Part shown: in pieces, positions 46,854 to 58,246 of the stretch
Layout: each line of letters starts with the position of its first letter
Position numbering within the stretch: position 1 is the first letter of the stretch
Assembly (NCBI GenBank): GCA_963402885.1
Contig: OY727101.1
Coordinates: 11,232,917-11,296,916 of the forward strand
DNA: 64,000 bases
Source of the DNA: Antedon bifida
Taxonomy: Eukaryota; Echinodermata; Crinoidea; Comatulida; Antedonidae
Reading direction: 5' to 3'
Position numbers and translations under genes: made by a program
The notes under the pieces: model-generated
What the model was told of the DNA's origin: nothing
The model's database searches: none
What the model saw: the letters and a program-made list of their open reading frames with translations, nothing else

Positions 46854-48635
46854 GTGAATATTTGGTCGAAAACCGTCTAGTATCTTGCTAACACATAGAC
46901 AAAAAACAAACACAGAAACTCATGAATGCAAATTGGGGTGATCTCATACCTACTCGGCTTGAACTACAGCAACACGTGCAGTTTAAGTTATATCGATAAT
47001 AAACAATAGTTTCATTTCATAGGATAAGGAACTCTTTTCGTCCGTCTGAAACAAGGCATCTCAACGACTAATGGAAACTCTAGCACTTAGACACCAATTT
47101 GTTTTAAGTGTGAAGTTAGATTTTATTGGAATTGTATTTCTGTATTTTTTATCTGTATATAAGTTATATTTTTAATTTAAACTTAAACCATATAAATAAT
47201 AATAAATACACACGTTCAAAAAATCTGCCCGTAGTTGAAATACAAATTGTCAGTGCGGATATCATCTCACAATAACACTTCATAATTAATTTCAAAATAA
47301 AAATAAAACTAAAAAAACTATAAAAATTAATTAAATTCTCTACTGTATGCAATTATAACCGTATTCCATGAATCGATAATTAAAATCGACGCCGTATAGA
47401 CTATAGGTATATGTTCATTAATTTTTACTGACTTGGTATTAAAAATTAAATATTCCAAAGTTAAAGGATAGATCTGCTTTAAACAGTTATTCCAGTTTAT
47501 TTCGTATTCAGTACAGAATTATAAAAATATTTACCTTTAAATTTGTCGAAACAATCATGGTTTCGGTCTGTTCTAATAACAGTTGCTATGGCAACGATTT
47601 TCGTGTTCATCCTTTGTGTTCTGTATTCAAATAGAAAGCTCTGTAAATTATACAAAGCCCTGTAAATTATAATAATTTGGGTATATCAGGGAAAAGTGAA
47701 ATTACAATTAATTTCAATCTTCCCTGGGTATATCAACTTCTATACCCTCTCCCATCAACACATCTCCCCAACCTGAACTCTCTCCCCATTCCATCCCACC
47801 TCATATATCTTCCCTGGGTATATTAACATCTATACCCTCTTTCTTCAACACATCGACCTAACCTGAACTCCCTCCCCTCCCCATCCCACCTCATATACAC
47901 ACCCCCACCCTGACAAATCGTTTAGTTAACAAAAACACATAAGCCCAAAAACTCTCTCTGGCGGACAAACTGCATATTAGGCCTATTTTCTATGTAAAAA
48001 ACTGAATTCCTCTATTTTTAAACGGACATTCAAATTTGGTATAGTTTGGTATAACTGGGGTATTGGCAAAACATAATCCGTCAGTCTGGCAGTATCACAT
48101 ATTAAAAATTAAATGTATATCATATTATTTTCAGTGACAGAATATCGTAATCCCATAAATTCTCTCTAGCCGACAATTGGCCTACCTTCAGCGTTATAAC
48201 AAATATTGGCTCAACGGCCTATTTGATGTTTATGTAGAATGTAACTGTTGCTATAATCATGGAAGTATTTTTATACCTCTATGCTATAATCGATCAATAT
48301 AAATGTAAATACAAATTGATGTGAAGAGGCCCTCCGCCTCTCTCAGGAGGACATTTCACAGTTAAACATAATATTAATTGATAGGCCTTCGAACTGTTTT
48401 GAGCGATGAAATCAACGACTTATATGATGTTATCTGACGTACCTGTTGATATAATTTATAATCGATCCATATAAATTTAAATACAAATTTATGTAAAGAG
48501 GCCCTTAATCTCTGTCTCTCTCTCTTTTCCCGGCGGACACTTCAGAACTTTTTTTTAATTTATGTTATAATTACATAAATATTTTCAAATTGTAACAAAT
48601 CACGTAATAAACAATTGTAAAAAGTCTTCTATTAA
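46854..48635 (+). repeat. Block A continued: gene-free intron-like sequence
   Basis: Matches 49956-51850. It includes two copies of a pyrimidine-rich unit of about 110 bp (about 47700-47900) with CTTCCCTGGGTATAT and 'acctgaactc.ctcccc', also present in block B at 50935-51120. The minus-strand 62-codon frame found in both blocks (47164, 50281) has no domain and is conserved only because the duplication is recent. Confidence 0.8.
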
Positions 48636-48968
48636 AGATGTATTGTCCCCCTAAAAAAATATTTTTTTAAATTTTTTTGTTGAATATGTTATTTTAATGT
48701 CACATAATAGTTATTCACTCTCACAAAAAATTGGGTCTGAAAAAAATTTATTTACCTGAGAAAAATGTAATTTAAAGCAAAAAATGGTCAAATTGTCTGG
48801 AAGACAATGAGTTTTTGGGTAATTTAACTGTTTATTATAATAAATAATTTTTCTCCCTCGTTTTTTTTCTTATGGAAGTGAACAACTTCATTAAAACTGC
48901 AAAATGGCCTATTCAAAGTCCGATTTTAAAAATCTTTATTTTTCATGATTTTGGGGGACAATACATCT
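48636..48968. mobile_element. TTAA-type MITE, 333 bp, at the duplication junction
   Basis: The ends are AGATGTATTGTCCCCC and its inverse, flanked by TTAA on both sides (48632-48635, 48969-48972). A TTAA target duplication is made by piggyBac- and Kolobok-type transposases. Block B has uninterrupted 'ctattaattt' at the matching place (about 51846). Relatives with the same ends are at 58347-60190, 62525 and 63148. Confidence 0.85.
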
Positions 48969-49197
48969 TTAAGTAAAAATAGAAAAAAGAGGAGGAGCCT
49001 CAATCTGTTGCATTGTGATGTATATCAATAGTTGTTGAAGGCGAGTAGAGCCGTATTGACGGCATGCACAACAAGTTGATGTTCGAACGCGATCAGTCAA
49101 AAACGTCTCAAAAACGTCCCAAAATGCATTAGAGCGCGTAAATTATCACCACTAGATATCACTTTTTCGTTAGATATGAGGCAGGGCTGAATTCAAA

Positions 49198-49285
49198 TGA
49201 CACGTGATGAGTAATTGACCAATCACACTACAAGAATACAATCAGGTATGTTATAAAGCCAACAAAACATGCTATATTAACATTA
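49198..49285 (+). promoter_or_regulatory. Promoter of the LRR gene
   Basis: The same layout as in block A: CACGTG at about 49201, CCAAT at about 49219, TATAAA at 49252-49257, with 'cattaaccagacacag' as the likely start region about 30 bp further on. The E-box to ATG distance is unchanged between copies. Confidence 0.6.
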
Positions 49286-49341
49286 ACCAGACACAGTACG
49301 AACTGTCGGAGTTTAGCGCTTATACAGAATTGTGTAAAAAG

Positions 49342-49399
49342 ATGTTCATCTTTCAAATCCTTGTGATATTGGCCATTTTGCCGGTTTCTAGCTGTTCAG
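49342..49399 (+). CDS. LRR gene exon 1: signal peptide
   Basis: Encodes MFIFQILVILAILPVSSCS plus the first base of the next codon, a hydrophobic export signal whose small residues near the end suit signal peptidase. The donor is TCAG|GTATGA. The phase-1 end joins the GT at the start of exon 2 to make Gly-Val-Cys-Pro. The ATG is the first after the TATA box in this frame. Confidence 0.85.
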
Positions 49400-52079
49400 G
49401 TATGACTGACTTAAATTTATCATAATAATATAAGTTTATAGTCAAGAACCTATTAAAACAAGTTATCCGATCGATTGATTGATAGTATAGTCAAGAACTG
49501 ATTGAGATTATCTATTAAAACAAACCAACCCAATCGATCGATTGTTTGATAGTCAAAAAGCTGATTTAGGTTATCTATTAAAACAAACCAACCCAATCGA
49601 TCGATTTATAGTCAAGAACTGATTTTTTACTATCTATTAAAACAAGTTACCCGATCGATTGATTGATAGTCAAAAAGCTTATTTAGATTATCTATTAAAA
49701 CAAGTTCCGATCCATTGATTGATAGTCAAGAACTGATTTAGATTAATTTATCTATTAAAACAAGTTACCCGATCGATCGATCTTTGAATACTGTAGTTTT
49801 AATTTCATTTCCCATACAAAATCAAAGCGTATTGGTAGACTTAACTCAAAATGTTTTGATAAATGTCATTGTGTGTGATTTAAGATTAATTTAATCTACA
49901 ATAGGCCTATAACAAAAATCGTTATTTTAGAATATCGCGCGTAGATCACGTATCTATGGTGAATATTTGGTCGAAAACCGTCTAGTAGTTTTGACTTAAT
50001 CTTGCTAACACATAGACAAAAAACAAACACAGAAACTCATGAAAGCAAATTGGAGTGATCTCATACCTACTCGGCTTGAACTACAGCAACACGTGCAGTT
50101 TAAGTTATATCGATAATAAACAATAGTTTCATTTCATAGGATAAGGAACTCTTTTCGTCCGTCTGCAACAAGGCATCTCAACGACTAATGGAAACTCTAG
50201 CACTGTAGACACCAATTTGTTTTAAATGTGAAGTTAGATTTTATTGGAATTGTATTTCTGTATTTTTATCTGTATTTAAGTTATATTTTTAATTTAAACT
50301 TAAACCATATAAATAATAATAAATACACACGTTCAAAAAATCTGCCCGTAGTTGAAATACAAATTGTCAGTGCGGATATCATCTCACAATAACACTTCAT
50401 AATTAATTTCAAAATAAAAATAAAACTAAAAAAACTATAAAAATTAATTAAATTCTCTACTGTATGCAATTATAACCGTATTCCATGAATCGATAATTAA
50501 AATCGACGCCGTATAGACTATGGGTATATATTTATTAATTTTATACTGACTTGGTATTAAAAATTAAATATTCTAACGTTAAAGGATAGATCTGCTTTAA
50601 ACAGTTATTCCAGTTTATTTCGTATTCAGTACAGAATTATAAAAATATTTACCTTTAAATTTGTCGAAACAATCATGGTTTTCGGTCTGTTCTAATAACA
50701 GTTGCTATGGCAACGATGTCCTTTGTTTTCCTTTGTTTTCTGTATTCAAATAGAAAGCCCTGTAAATTATACAAAGCTCTGTAAATTATAATAATTGTTT
50801 ATGTAAATGTAATTATGTAATAAATGTAAATACAAATGTATGTAAAGAAGCTCTTAATCTCTCTGTGGCGGAGCTTATAAATACGAATTTAATTTGGGTA
50901 TATCAGAGAAAAGTGAAATTACAATTAATTTCAATCTTCCCTGGGTATATCAACTTCTATACCCTCTCCCATCAACACATCTCCCCAACCTGAACTCTCT
51001 CTCCTCCCCATCCCACCTCATATATCTTCCCTGGGTATATTAACATCTATACCCTCTTTCTTCAACACATCAACCCAACCTGAACTCCCTCCCCTCCCCA
51101 TCCCACCTCATATACACACCCCCACCCTGACAAATCGTTTAGTTAACAAAAAAACATAAGCCCAAAAACTCTCTCTGGCGGACAAACTGCATATTAGGCC
51201 TATTTTCATTGTAAAAAACTGAATTCCTCTATTTTTAAACGGACATTCAAATTTGGTATAGTTTGGTATAACTGGGGTATTGGCAAGACATAATCCGTCA
51301 GTCTGGCAGTATCACATATTAAAAATTAAATGTATATCATATTATTTTCAGTGACAGAATATCGTAATCCCATAAATTCTCTCTAGCCGACAATTGGCCT
51401 ACCTTCAGCGTTATAACAAATATTGGCTCAACGGCCTATTTGATGTTTATGTAGAATGTAACTATTGCTATAATCATGGAAGTATTTTTATACCTCCATG
51501 CTATAATCGATCAATATAAATTTAAATACAAATTGATGTGAAGAGGCCCTCCGCCTCTCTCAGGAGGACATTTCACAGTTAAACACAATATTAATTGATA
51601 GGCCTTCGAACTGTTTTGAGCGATGAAATCAACGACTTATCTGATGTTATCTGACGTACCTGTTGATATAATTTATAATCGATCCATATAAATTTAAATA
51701 CAAATTTATGTAAAGAGGCCCTTAATCTCTCTCTCTCTCTCTCCCCGGTGGACACTTCAGAACTTTTTTTTAAATTTATGTTATAAATACATAAATATTT
51801 TCAAATTGTAACAAATCACGTAATAAACAATTGTAACAAGTCTTCTATTAATTTAAAATAGAAAAAAACTACACACATACCAGTATAAGTAATAACTATA
51901 CGAGTAATTGACGTCAAGTTACAATAATTACCCACTGTAAAATGGAATCGCCGTGCTATTTTACAAGGTAGGCCTACCGGTTGGTGGACACAAACTCCGC
52001 CTGGTAGACATACCGCATGGCAGACAATCTGCAGCAACATAATTGCTAATGTATTATTTCTATTTTTCTTTAAACGTAG

Positions 52080-52215
52080 GTGTATGCCCAACAAATTGCT
52101 ATTGCCATAATGCTACCTCCTATTGTCGTGATTGGTGTATAGCTTGTTCTACATGGAATACAACCGTACACGCACAGCTCGTTGAGTTTAATAGAAATAA
52201 TACAGTGACAGACTT
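52080..52215 (+). CDS. LRR gene exon 2: LRRNT cap
   Basis: A 136-bp exon after the acceptor 'tttctttaaacgtag' and before the donor GTAAGT. It encodes VCPTNCYCHNATSYC, then RDWCIAC, matching the CPxxCxC start of LRRNT caps, and passes into half a repeat, LVEFNRNNTVTDL. Several NxT/S sequons (NAT, NTT, NNT) suggest glycosylation. The exon ends in phase 2, as needed by the first LRR exon. A Penelope-like element starts only about 10 bp after the donor. Confidence 0.85.
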
Positions 52216-52284
52216 GTAAGTATGACTGTTGATATTGATATAAAGTTTGCGGTACATCACGTGTATTGGTTCTGAAAAGAACTG

Positions 52285-53239
52285 TTGAGTTTCTCGACGT
52301 TTCGATCAATATGCTCTATAAGAGGCTCACCAACATACAACCTGGCAAAACATCTAGCCAAGAAACTGTATCCACTGGTAGAACTAACAGGTCATCATGT
52401 GAAGAATTCCCAGCATTTCGTGGAAATCATTGAGGACGTTTACCTGGAACCAACAGACAAGCTGATCAGCTTTGACATCAAGTCTTTATTTACCAATATT
52501 CCAGTTAGGGAAACTTGCCCTATAGTCAAACATCGACTGCAAGCTGATCCTGAACTCCAACAGAGGACCGCACTTTCTGCAGAAGAAATCCATGAGTTAC
52601 TTCTACTATGTCTAACATCTACCAACTTCAAGTGGCGTGATCAATTCTTTGAACAAACTGAAGGCACGGCTATGAGATCTCCTTTATCCCCGATCATTGC
52701 CAACATCTTTCTGGAGGAGCTCGAACATCTAGCACTCTACTCCGCCAACAAGCGACCACAACTTTGGCTTCGATATGGAGACGACACTTTTATCATTTGG
52801 CAGCACAACAAAGGTGGACTTAGATAGTTTTCTAATACACCTCAACTCTCAACATCGTAACATTGCATTCACAATGGAAGAGGAAAACGACCACAGTTTA
52901 GCATTTCTTGACGTTTTTGTCACAAAGGAACCCACAAAGTATATCGCAAACCCACCCACACGGACAGATATTTACATAAGCGATCTTTCCTCCATTCGTC
53001 AACGAAGAAATCAGTTTTCTTATCAAAAGATCGCACACCATCAGCGACAAGAATTGTCTCCGACAAGAAATACATCATGCAAAGCATTGGAACGCAATGG
53101 TTACAACAGAAAGGACTTCAAGTCATCGTCAACCAACAACAGCGATCCTGTAGAGTTCAGAAAGTCTGTATGTTTACCATATTTGGGACAGCTTTCTCAT
53201 CGTATCCAGCGAGTACTACAAAACGCCGACATATTATAA
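52285..53239 (+). pseudogene. Penelope-like reverse transcriptase
   Basis: Frame one (to 52827) starts in the fingers region (SPTYNLAKHLAKKLYPLV). It has SFDIKSLFTNIPV with the first catalytic Asp, then SPLSPIIANIFLEELE and LRYGDDTFIIW, where most relatives have YVDD. A frameshift near 52810 moves coding to the next frame with DSFLIHLNSQHRNIAFTMEE and SLAFLDVFVTK, the signature thumb region of Penelope-like RTs. The N-terminal part of the protein is missing. Confidence 0.9.
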
Positions 53240-53324
53240 GTATTTCATAGTGCAGTCAACATGTTGTCACAGTGTCTTCAAACATACAGGGACAAGGACA
53301 AACCATCTAAACACAGCCAACCCG

Positions 53325-53635
53325 GTGTATACTGTATACCATGTGAATGTGGAAAGGTATACATTGGGTAAACTGGACGCAACCTTCAAACCAGGCTCAA
53401 AGAACATCAAGGCCATGCAAGAAGAGAAGAGCAAGACAAATCATCAATCGTTAGGCATTCTCACAAACAACACCGAGTTAATTGGAAAGATGCTGAACTA
53501 ATTGCTACCGTTCCTTCTTGGCATTCCAGACGAACCAGGGAAGCTATTGAAATCTACAAACACAACACTGTTCATCAAGATATTGGATTGGTTATTAGTG
53601 ACATTTGGCTATCTTTATTCAACAAGAATCTTCAT
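53325..53635 (+). pseudogene. GIY-YIG endonuclease domain of the Penelope-like element
   Basis: In one frame the segment reads CIPCECGKVYIG, a stop, then TGRNLQTRLKEH, the core of GIY-YIG nucleases as found at the C-terminus of Penelope-like polyproteins. It continues to SSIVRHSHKQHRVNWKDAEL and ends at a TAG near 53643. The in-frame stop inside the core and the missing link to the RT frame show it is dead. Confidence 0.8.
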
Positions 53636-53959
53636 CGACAGTAAACCATGCCATAGTTTCTGGCCAGTTAACATTTCACAACCCAGTCTGGACACATGGT
53701 TATGTTTGGCCAGTCCACACCCAACTTTGAGACAATGCTATTGTTTTTAGATTTTCCCACCTTGCTTTTCACACCTAGCTGAAACAATGCTCTTCTACAG
53801 CAAGTTTCCATTCACTATTGTTCATGAGAAACAATGCTCTTCTATAGCTAGTTTCAATCCCTTCCATTGTGTGAACTTGCCATTGTTTCTGGCTTTCACA
53901 CCAGTCCCACTCTTTCCACTTATATTCCAAGTTTCCTGGACTTTCATGCATTCTCACTC

Positions 53960-53992
53960 CTGAGGACGATCAAGCATATTGATCGAAACGTC
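53960..53992 (+). ncRNA. Hammerhead-like ribozyme motif of the Penelope-like element
   Basis: Reads CTGAGGAC, a stem GATCAA/TTGATC with a GCATA loop, then GAAACGTC. This has the CUGANGA and GAAA core boxes, with a possible cleavage site after GUC. One extra C precedes stem II, as in the copy at 35053, so the fold may be a derivative. Part of the motif is also present inverted at the left end (about 52290-52315). Confidence 0.5.
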
Positions 53993-54384
53993 GAGAAACT
54001 CATCAGTTATTTTCAGAACTAATACACGTGGTGTACCGCAAAATTTATATCAACAGTTGATTTCGCCATGCAAACCATCAAACTGTTGATATTATAAGGC
54101 TTACCTTGAAATATATGTAACAGATTCTGTTAGACAAACCACAATTACAGTTTGTAATTTAATTGACAGACAGCGATGTGTTGACTATCGAAATAATTAT
54201 TTTAAATTTTGCTGTGAATATTGGTATGCAGAGCAATTTGTCCAACATTAGACACCTATGTAGGCGCGCTAATTACAAATGGTTATAATAATGTAATAAT
54301 GATGAATGGTATATATAAATGTTAAAAAATAGTAAAACATGAGAAAACAAATGTCAAAATGGCAATAATAACCTTTCTTTAAAG

Positions 54385-54456
54385 GTATTTGAGCCATAAC
54401 CAAATAGTTACATTGCCAGCCAATGCACTTTCTGATTTGACAGCATTGAAAATACT
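54385..54456 (+). CDS. LRR exon 1 (72 bp, intact)
   Basis: Acceptor 'tttctttaaag', donor CT|GTGAGT. The 24-residue repeat starts YLSHNQIVTLPANAL and ends LTALKIL. It fits LxxNxIxxLPxxxFxxL with Leu in place of Phe. Confidence 0.88.
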
Positions 54457-54520
54457 GTGAGTAGGCCTATATTAAATAACCCTTTATATTTATAACATTA
54501 ATATAATGTATAATTGTATT

Positions 54521-56430
54521 ACATTACATTTCAATTTATATAGCGCCTTTACAAGGATCAAAGCGCTTTACAATGACCGATCATCTGGTGAACATAATTA
54601 TTTCGGGAAAAGATGAGTTTTCAAAAGTTTTTTGAAAATTATAATTGAAGATGAGTCACGAATTGTGCTTGAAAGGTTATTCCAAAGGTCTGGGCCTAGC
54701 TTTGAAAATGAATGTTCACCAGATGATCGGTGAACAAGAGGAACATTGAGTTTAGTCGGATCGTGTTCTGACCTAAGACCTGCTCTTTGACAATTATACC
54801 TACTAATTAAGTCACACATGTTAACCGGTGCTTGACCATTTACGCAATTATAAACTTGAACTAAAATTTTAAACTTAACCCTTTGTTCAACTGGCAACCA
54901 ATGCAATTCTTTCAGAAGCGGGCTAGTATGAGTACGCCGTGGTACACTGTAAACCAATCTTGCCGAACGATTCTGAAGTTTCTGTAAACGATTAATGTTA
55001 TCTTTAGTGACGCCACCAAGGAGAGAATTGCAATAGTCAAGCCTGGTCAATACAAGAGAACGGACAGCATGGGCACATGTATTCACATCAATGTATTTGC
55101 GAATTTTCCCTAGTCCTCGAAGACAGTTGTTAACACTACGGCAGATTGAACTAACATGGGCAGTCATATTAAGTCCTTCATCAAATACAACCCAGAGATT
55201 GCGAGCAGATTTGTTGGAATTTATAATGAGTTCACCCACCCTAATTTCAATATTTGTCCTATCAAACTTACACCTCGGTGAGCATAAGATTACTAATTCA
55301 GTTTTAGAGTCATTTAATTTTAACTTGTTAACACACATCCATTTCCTTACATCGTCAATACATTTAATCAGCCTGCTTACTGCTGCGTTCAAATCACATG
55401 GTTTTCTGAGATCAAAACTGACATACATCTGGGTATCATCCGCGTATAGATGGTATGATACACGATGTGATTGCATTATGTCAGAGATTGGTTTAGTATA
55501 TGCAGTGAACAATGATGGACTTAAGGTCGATCCCTGCGGCACTTCATGATCCAGAGGAGTACATTCTGATTCTGATCCCAGTATGGTAACTTTGCAATAC
55601 CGTTTCACTACATATGATTTGAACCAGTTTAAAGCTTTGTCTTTAATATTAAAATCATTTTTCAATCTATCAACAAGGGTATCGTGATCTATAGTGTCGA
55701 ACGCTGAAAACATGTCTAATAAAACTAAAATAACCACGCGAGATTTATCAAATTCATTGAGAATATCAGTCTTAACTTTTAATAGAGACGTTTCGGTACT
55801 ATGTGCTAATTTGTACGCCGATTGGAGAGGTTCATTTAAATTATTCTTCTGCAGTTGGACGTTCAATGATCTTACTCAACGTTGGCAAATTCGATACGGG
55901 TCTATAGTTACTAAGTTGGTTACTGTCGAGGGATGGTTTCTTAATTATAGGATTGATTGCTGCCATTCTTAGATCAGAGGGAAACTCTCGACACATAAGA
56001 GCAGTTAGCAATATGGGTAATTAAAGGAACCAGTGGATCAACGCATTCTTTCATCAGCTACGTAGGGAGGGTGTCAAGAGGACTGGACTTGGAAGGTATT
56101 GTACTAATAATACAGCGGATATCCTCCTCATTAATTGGAGGAAGACTTTCGAGTGGGGAACAATTATTGTCATCATTAAATCTATTAATATTAAGGATAG
56201 GAACAACATCTAAATTATCCATGGATAGATCATCAATGCGTGTCCTGTTCTTAGAAATCTTACTACTAAAAAACTTGGCAAATTCGTTACAAAGAGTATG
56301 GTTAGAAATATTCAACGTGGTAAAGTGTGAGATGGTTTGCCTAAAAGTCCATATAAAGTCCGATACATGGTTTTAATGTCGCAATTTTCAAATGTGGACG
56401 TATACAACAATGTTTTCTCCTTCTTTATTA
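54521..56430 (-). mobile_element. L2/CR1-group LINE, 1.9 kb, 5'-truncated, antisense in LRR intron
   Basis: Bounded by GTATT at 54516-54520 and 56431-56435. The flanks joined (ATAATGTATAATTGTATT, then CTACGTTTGTATTC) reproduce the intron sequence found at 57435-57462, which serves as an empty site. The 3' end near 54521 has the AGCGCTTTGATCC-type tail (minus strand) common in this group. Confidence 0.88.
54598..55866 (-). pseudogene. Reverse transcriptase of the L2/CR1-group LINE
   Basis: One open frame of 422 codons. It has LLDMFSAFDTIDHDTL (catalytic Asp), VPQGSTLSPSLF, YHLYADDTQMY (catalytic YADD), KLKLNDSKTELVIL, then the C-terminal RLQKLQNRSARLV and ELHWLPVEQRVKFKILV blocks typical of L2/CR1 relatives. 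Upstream, the sequence continues in broken frames to 56430 (for example LCNEFAKFFSSKI in 56315-56058), so it is inactive although the RT frame itself is open. Confidence 0.93.
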
Positions 56431-56460
56431 GTATTCTACGTTTGTATTCTTTCTTTAAAG

Positions 56461-56532
56461 GAATTTGATCTATAACCAAATAGGTACATTGCCAGCCAAT
56501 GCATTTGCAGATTTTACAGCATTGGAAGAACT
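56461..56532 (+). CDS. LRR exon 2 (72 bp, intact)
   Basis: Acceptor 'tttctttaaag' and donor CT|GTGAGT. Starts NLIYNQIGTLPANAFADF and ends TALEEL; one Leu is replaced by Phe (DFTAL). Confidence 0.88.
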
Positions 56533-56759
56533 GTGAGTATATCAAATTAACTTATAAATTGTATTCATTAAAATGGCCTCAAATTAAATACGCTAAACTT
56601 CATTCTTCCCCTGAACCCCTAACTGGGGCCCTAGCACAAACCAAGTGATGATGCTCGCTTCGCTTGTTGCATATCCCATCCTACAACCCCTTGTTGGAAC
56701 GATCCTGGTACCACCGCTAATTTGTAATTTTTACTTTTGCATTCTTTTTTTATTTTAAG

Positions 56760-56831
56760 GTATTTGTACGATAACCAAATAGTTACATTGTCAGCCAATG
56801 TATTTGCTGATTTGACAGCATTGAAAATACT
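56760..56831 (+). CDS. LRR exon 3 (72 bp, intact)
   Basis: Acceptor 'tttattttaag', donor CT|GTGAGT. Starts YLYDNQIVTLSANVFADL and ends TALKIL; the usual Pro of LPAN is Ser. Confidence 0.86.
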
Positions 56832-57002
56832 GTGAGTATATTAAATAACCTTTTTTAAATTATTAAAACGGCTCCTTGGTCCCACCTTGGCCCCTTGACA
56901 TGCACCAGCCAAATGATGTTCGCTTTCTCATGCATATCCCTCTTGAAGGGACGATCCTTGTACCACCGCTAATTTGTAATTTTTACTTTTGCATTCTTTT
57001 TC

Positions 57003-57062
57003 TAACGAAATAGTTACATTGCCAGCCAATGCATTTACAGATTTGACGGCATTGGAAAGTTT
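57003..57062 (+). pseudogene. LRR exon 4 remnant (5' end and acceptor deleted)
   Basis: Only the last 60 bases are left. They encode NEIVTLPANAFTDL, ending TALESL, with a good donor TT|GTGAGT. The pyrimidine tract runs straight into the exon body, so the acceptor and about 12 exon bases are gone. It should not be spliced in frame. Confidence 0.8.
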
Positions 57063-57476
57063 GTGAGTTTATTACACTTAAGTTAAGTTCAACGATCAAC
57101 GATGAAAGCGTCGAATAACGTCGGCTGGAAAACAGGCTTAAGAGAGTGGTGCTTAATTAACCATGCAGGGCCGTACCACTTTACTTTACTGTTTCAAAAA
57201 CGAAAAAAAAAACTAACATAACATGCCATTTTGTAGGTAATTAATTAAGCATAACAATACCGAAACAGTAATAAAAATTGGTCAAATAATAACACAGAGA
57301 TACATTAAAAAAAAAACACCATAAAATAAACTGTTGTTCTGTGATTTCGTGTCGTTCAGCGGAAATAATCTAATGAAATAAGTAATTTGTTGTAGTAATT
57401 TTGTATTTTGTAGTAAATATTTATCACATTGATATAATGTATAATTGTATTCTACGTTTGTATTCTTTCTTTAAAG

Positions 57477-57548
57477 GTATTTGAGCTATAACCAAATAGG
57501 TACATTGCCAGCCAAAGCATTTGCTAATTTGGCAGCATTGGAAGAACT
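57477..57548 (+). CDS. LRR exon 5 (72 bp, intact)
   Basis: Acceptor 'tttctttaaag', donor CT|GTGAGT. Starts YLSYNQIGTLPAKAFANL and ends AALEEL. Confidence 0.88.
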
Positions 57549-57751
57549 GTGAGTATATTAAGTTAACTTATTTTATTCATTAAAATGGCCTCAAGTTAAA
57601 TATATGCTGAAGGTCATTCTATCCCTGGACCCTCAAGTGTGGCCCTAGCACCAACCAAATGATGATGCTCGCTTCGCTTGTTGCATATCCCCCTTGTCGG
57701 GACAATCCTGGTACCAACCCTAATTGTTACTTTTGAATTCTTTTTTTAACG

Positions 57752-57823
57752 GTATTAGTACAATAACCAAATAGTTACATTGTCAGCCAATGTATTTGCT
57801 GATTTGACAGCATTGAAAATACT
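57752..57823 (+). pseudogene. LRR exon 6, inactivated
   Basis: Full 72-bp length is kept, but the acceptor AG has become CG and the second codon is TAG instead of TTG. The rest (YNNQIVTLSANVFADLTAL) is close to exon 3, from which it was probably duplicated. Confidence 0.85.
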
Positions 57824-57997
57824 GTGAGTATATTAAATAACCTTTTTTAAATTATTAAAACGGCTCCTTGGTCCCACCTTGGCCCCTTGACATGCACCAG
57901 CCAAATGATGAAAGCTGTCTCAAGCATACCCCCTTGTCGGGACGATCCTGGTACCACCGCTAATTTGTAATTTCTACTTTTGTATTCTTTTTTAAAG

Positions 57998-58069
57998 GGA
58001 TTTGAGATATAACCAAATACGTACATTGCCAGCCAATGCATTCTCTGATTTGACAGCATTAGAAAGTTT
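57998..58069 (+). CDS. LRR exon 7 (72 bp, intact)
   Basis: Acceptor 'tttttaaag', donor TT|GTGAGA. Starts DLRYNQIRTLPANAFSDL and ends TALESL. Identical in sequence to exon 11. Confidence 0.87.
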
Positions 58070-58246
58070 GTGAGATACGTTTTAAAATCTCCATAAAATA
58101 ACTGTTTTTCTGTGATTTCGTGTCTTTCAGTGAAAATAATATAATGAAATAAGTAATTTTTTGTAGTAATTTGTATTTTGTAGCAAATATTTATCACATT
58201 GATATCATGTATAATTGTATTCTACGTTTGTATTCTTTCTTTAAAG

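Larger units (their letters stand above)
38026..48635 (+). repeat. Tandem duplication, block A (upstream copy)
   Basis: From AGGAGGAGCCTCAATCTGTT (about 38037) to 'aaaagtcttctatta' (about 48635) the sequence matches block B (48976-51850) at high identity, apart from insertions. Block A has about 365 bp (38080-38445) missing from B and the BEL/Pao element (39291-46853). It carries a complete promoter and signal-peptide exon but lacks the LRRNT exon, because the duplication ended inside the intron before it. Confidence 0.9.
48976..51850 (+). repeat. Tandem duplication, block B (downstream copy)
   Basis: Follows block A at high identity and directly precedes the rest of the LRR gene. It lacks the BEL/Pao element and the 38080-38445 segment. 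It has an expanded set of GATCGATTGATTGATAGTCA-type units in the first intron (about 49460-49790) and an additional 80 bp near 50800. Confidence 0.9.
52225..54058 (+). mobile_element. Penelope-like element, 1.8 kb, 5'-truncated
   Basis: Its ends (52225-52315 and 53973-54058) are inverted copies of each other, with words such as GAGTTTCTCGACGTTTCGAT and GCGGTACA.CACGTGTATT. Between them lie a Penelope-type RT and a GIY-YIG endonuclease, the two enzymes of this retroelement class. It sits in sense orientation in intron 2 of the LRR gene. The coding region is frameshifted and interrupted. Confidence 0.9.

Noticed and set aside
47164..50469. Identical 62-codon minus-strand frames at 47164 and 50281
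   Set aside because: Their identity follows from the recent duplication of blocks A and B. There is no domain, start context or independent conservation.
53775..53957. Minus-strand 60-codon frame after the Penelope-like nuclease
   Set aside because: It covers a short internal duplication (ACAATGCTCTTCTA twice) in the untranslated tail of the element and has no domain.
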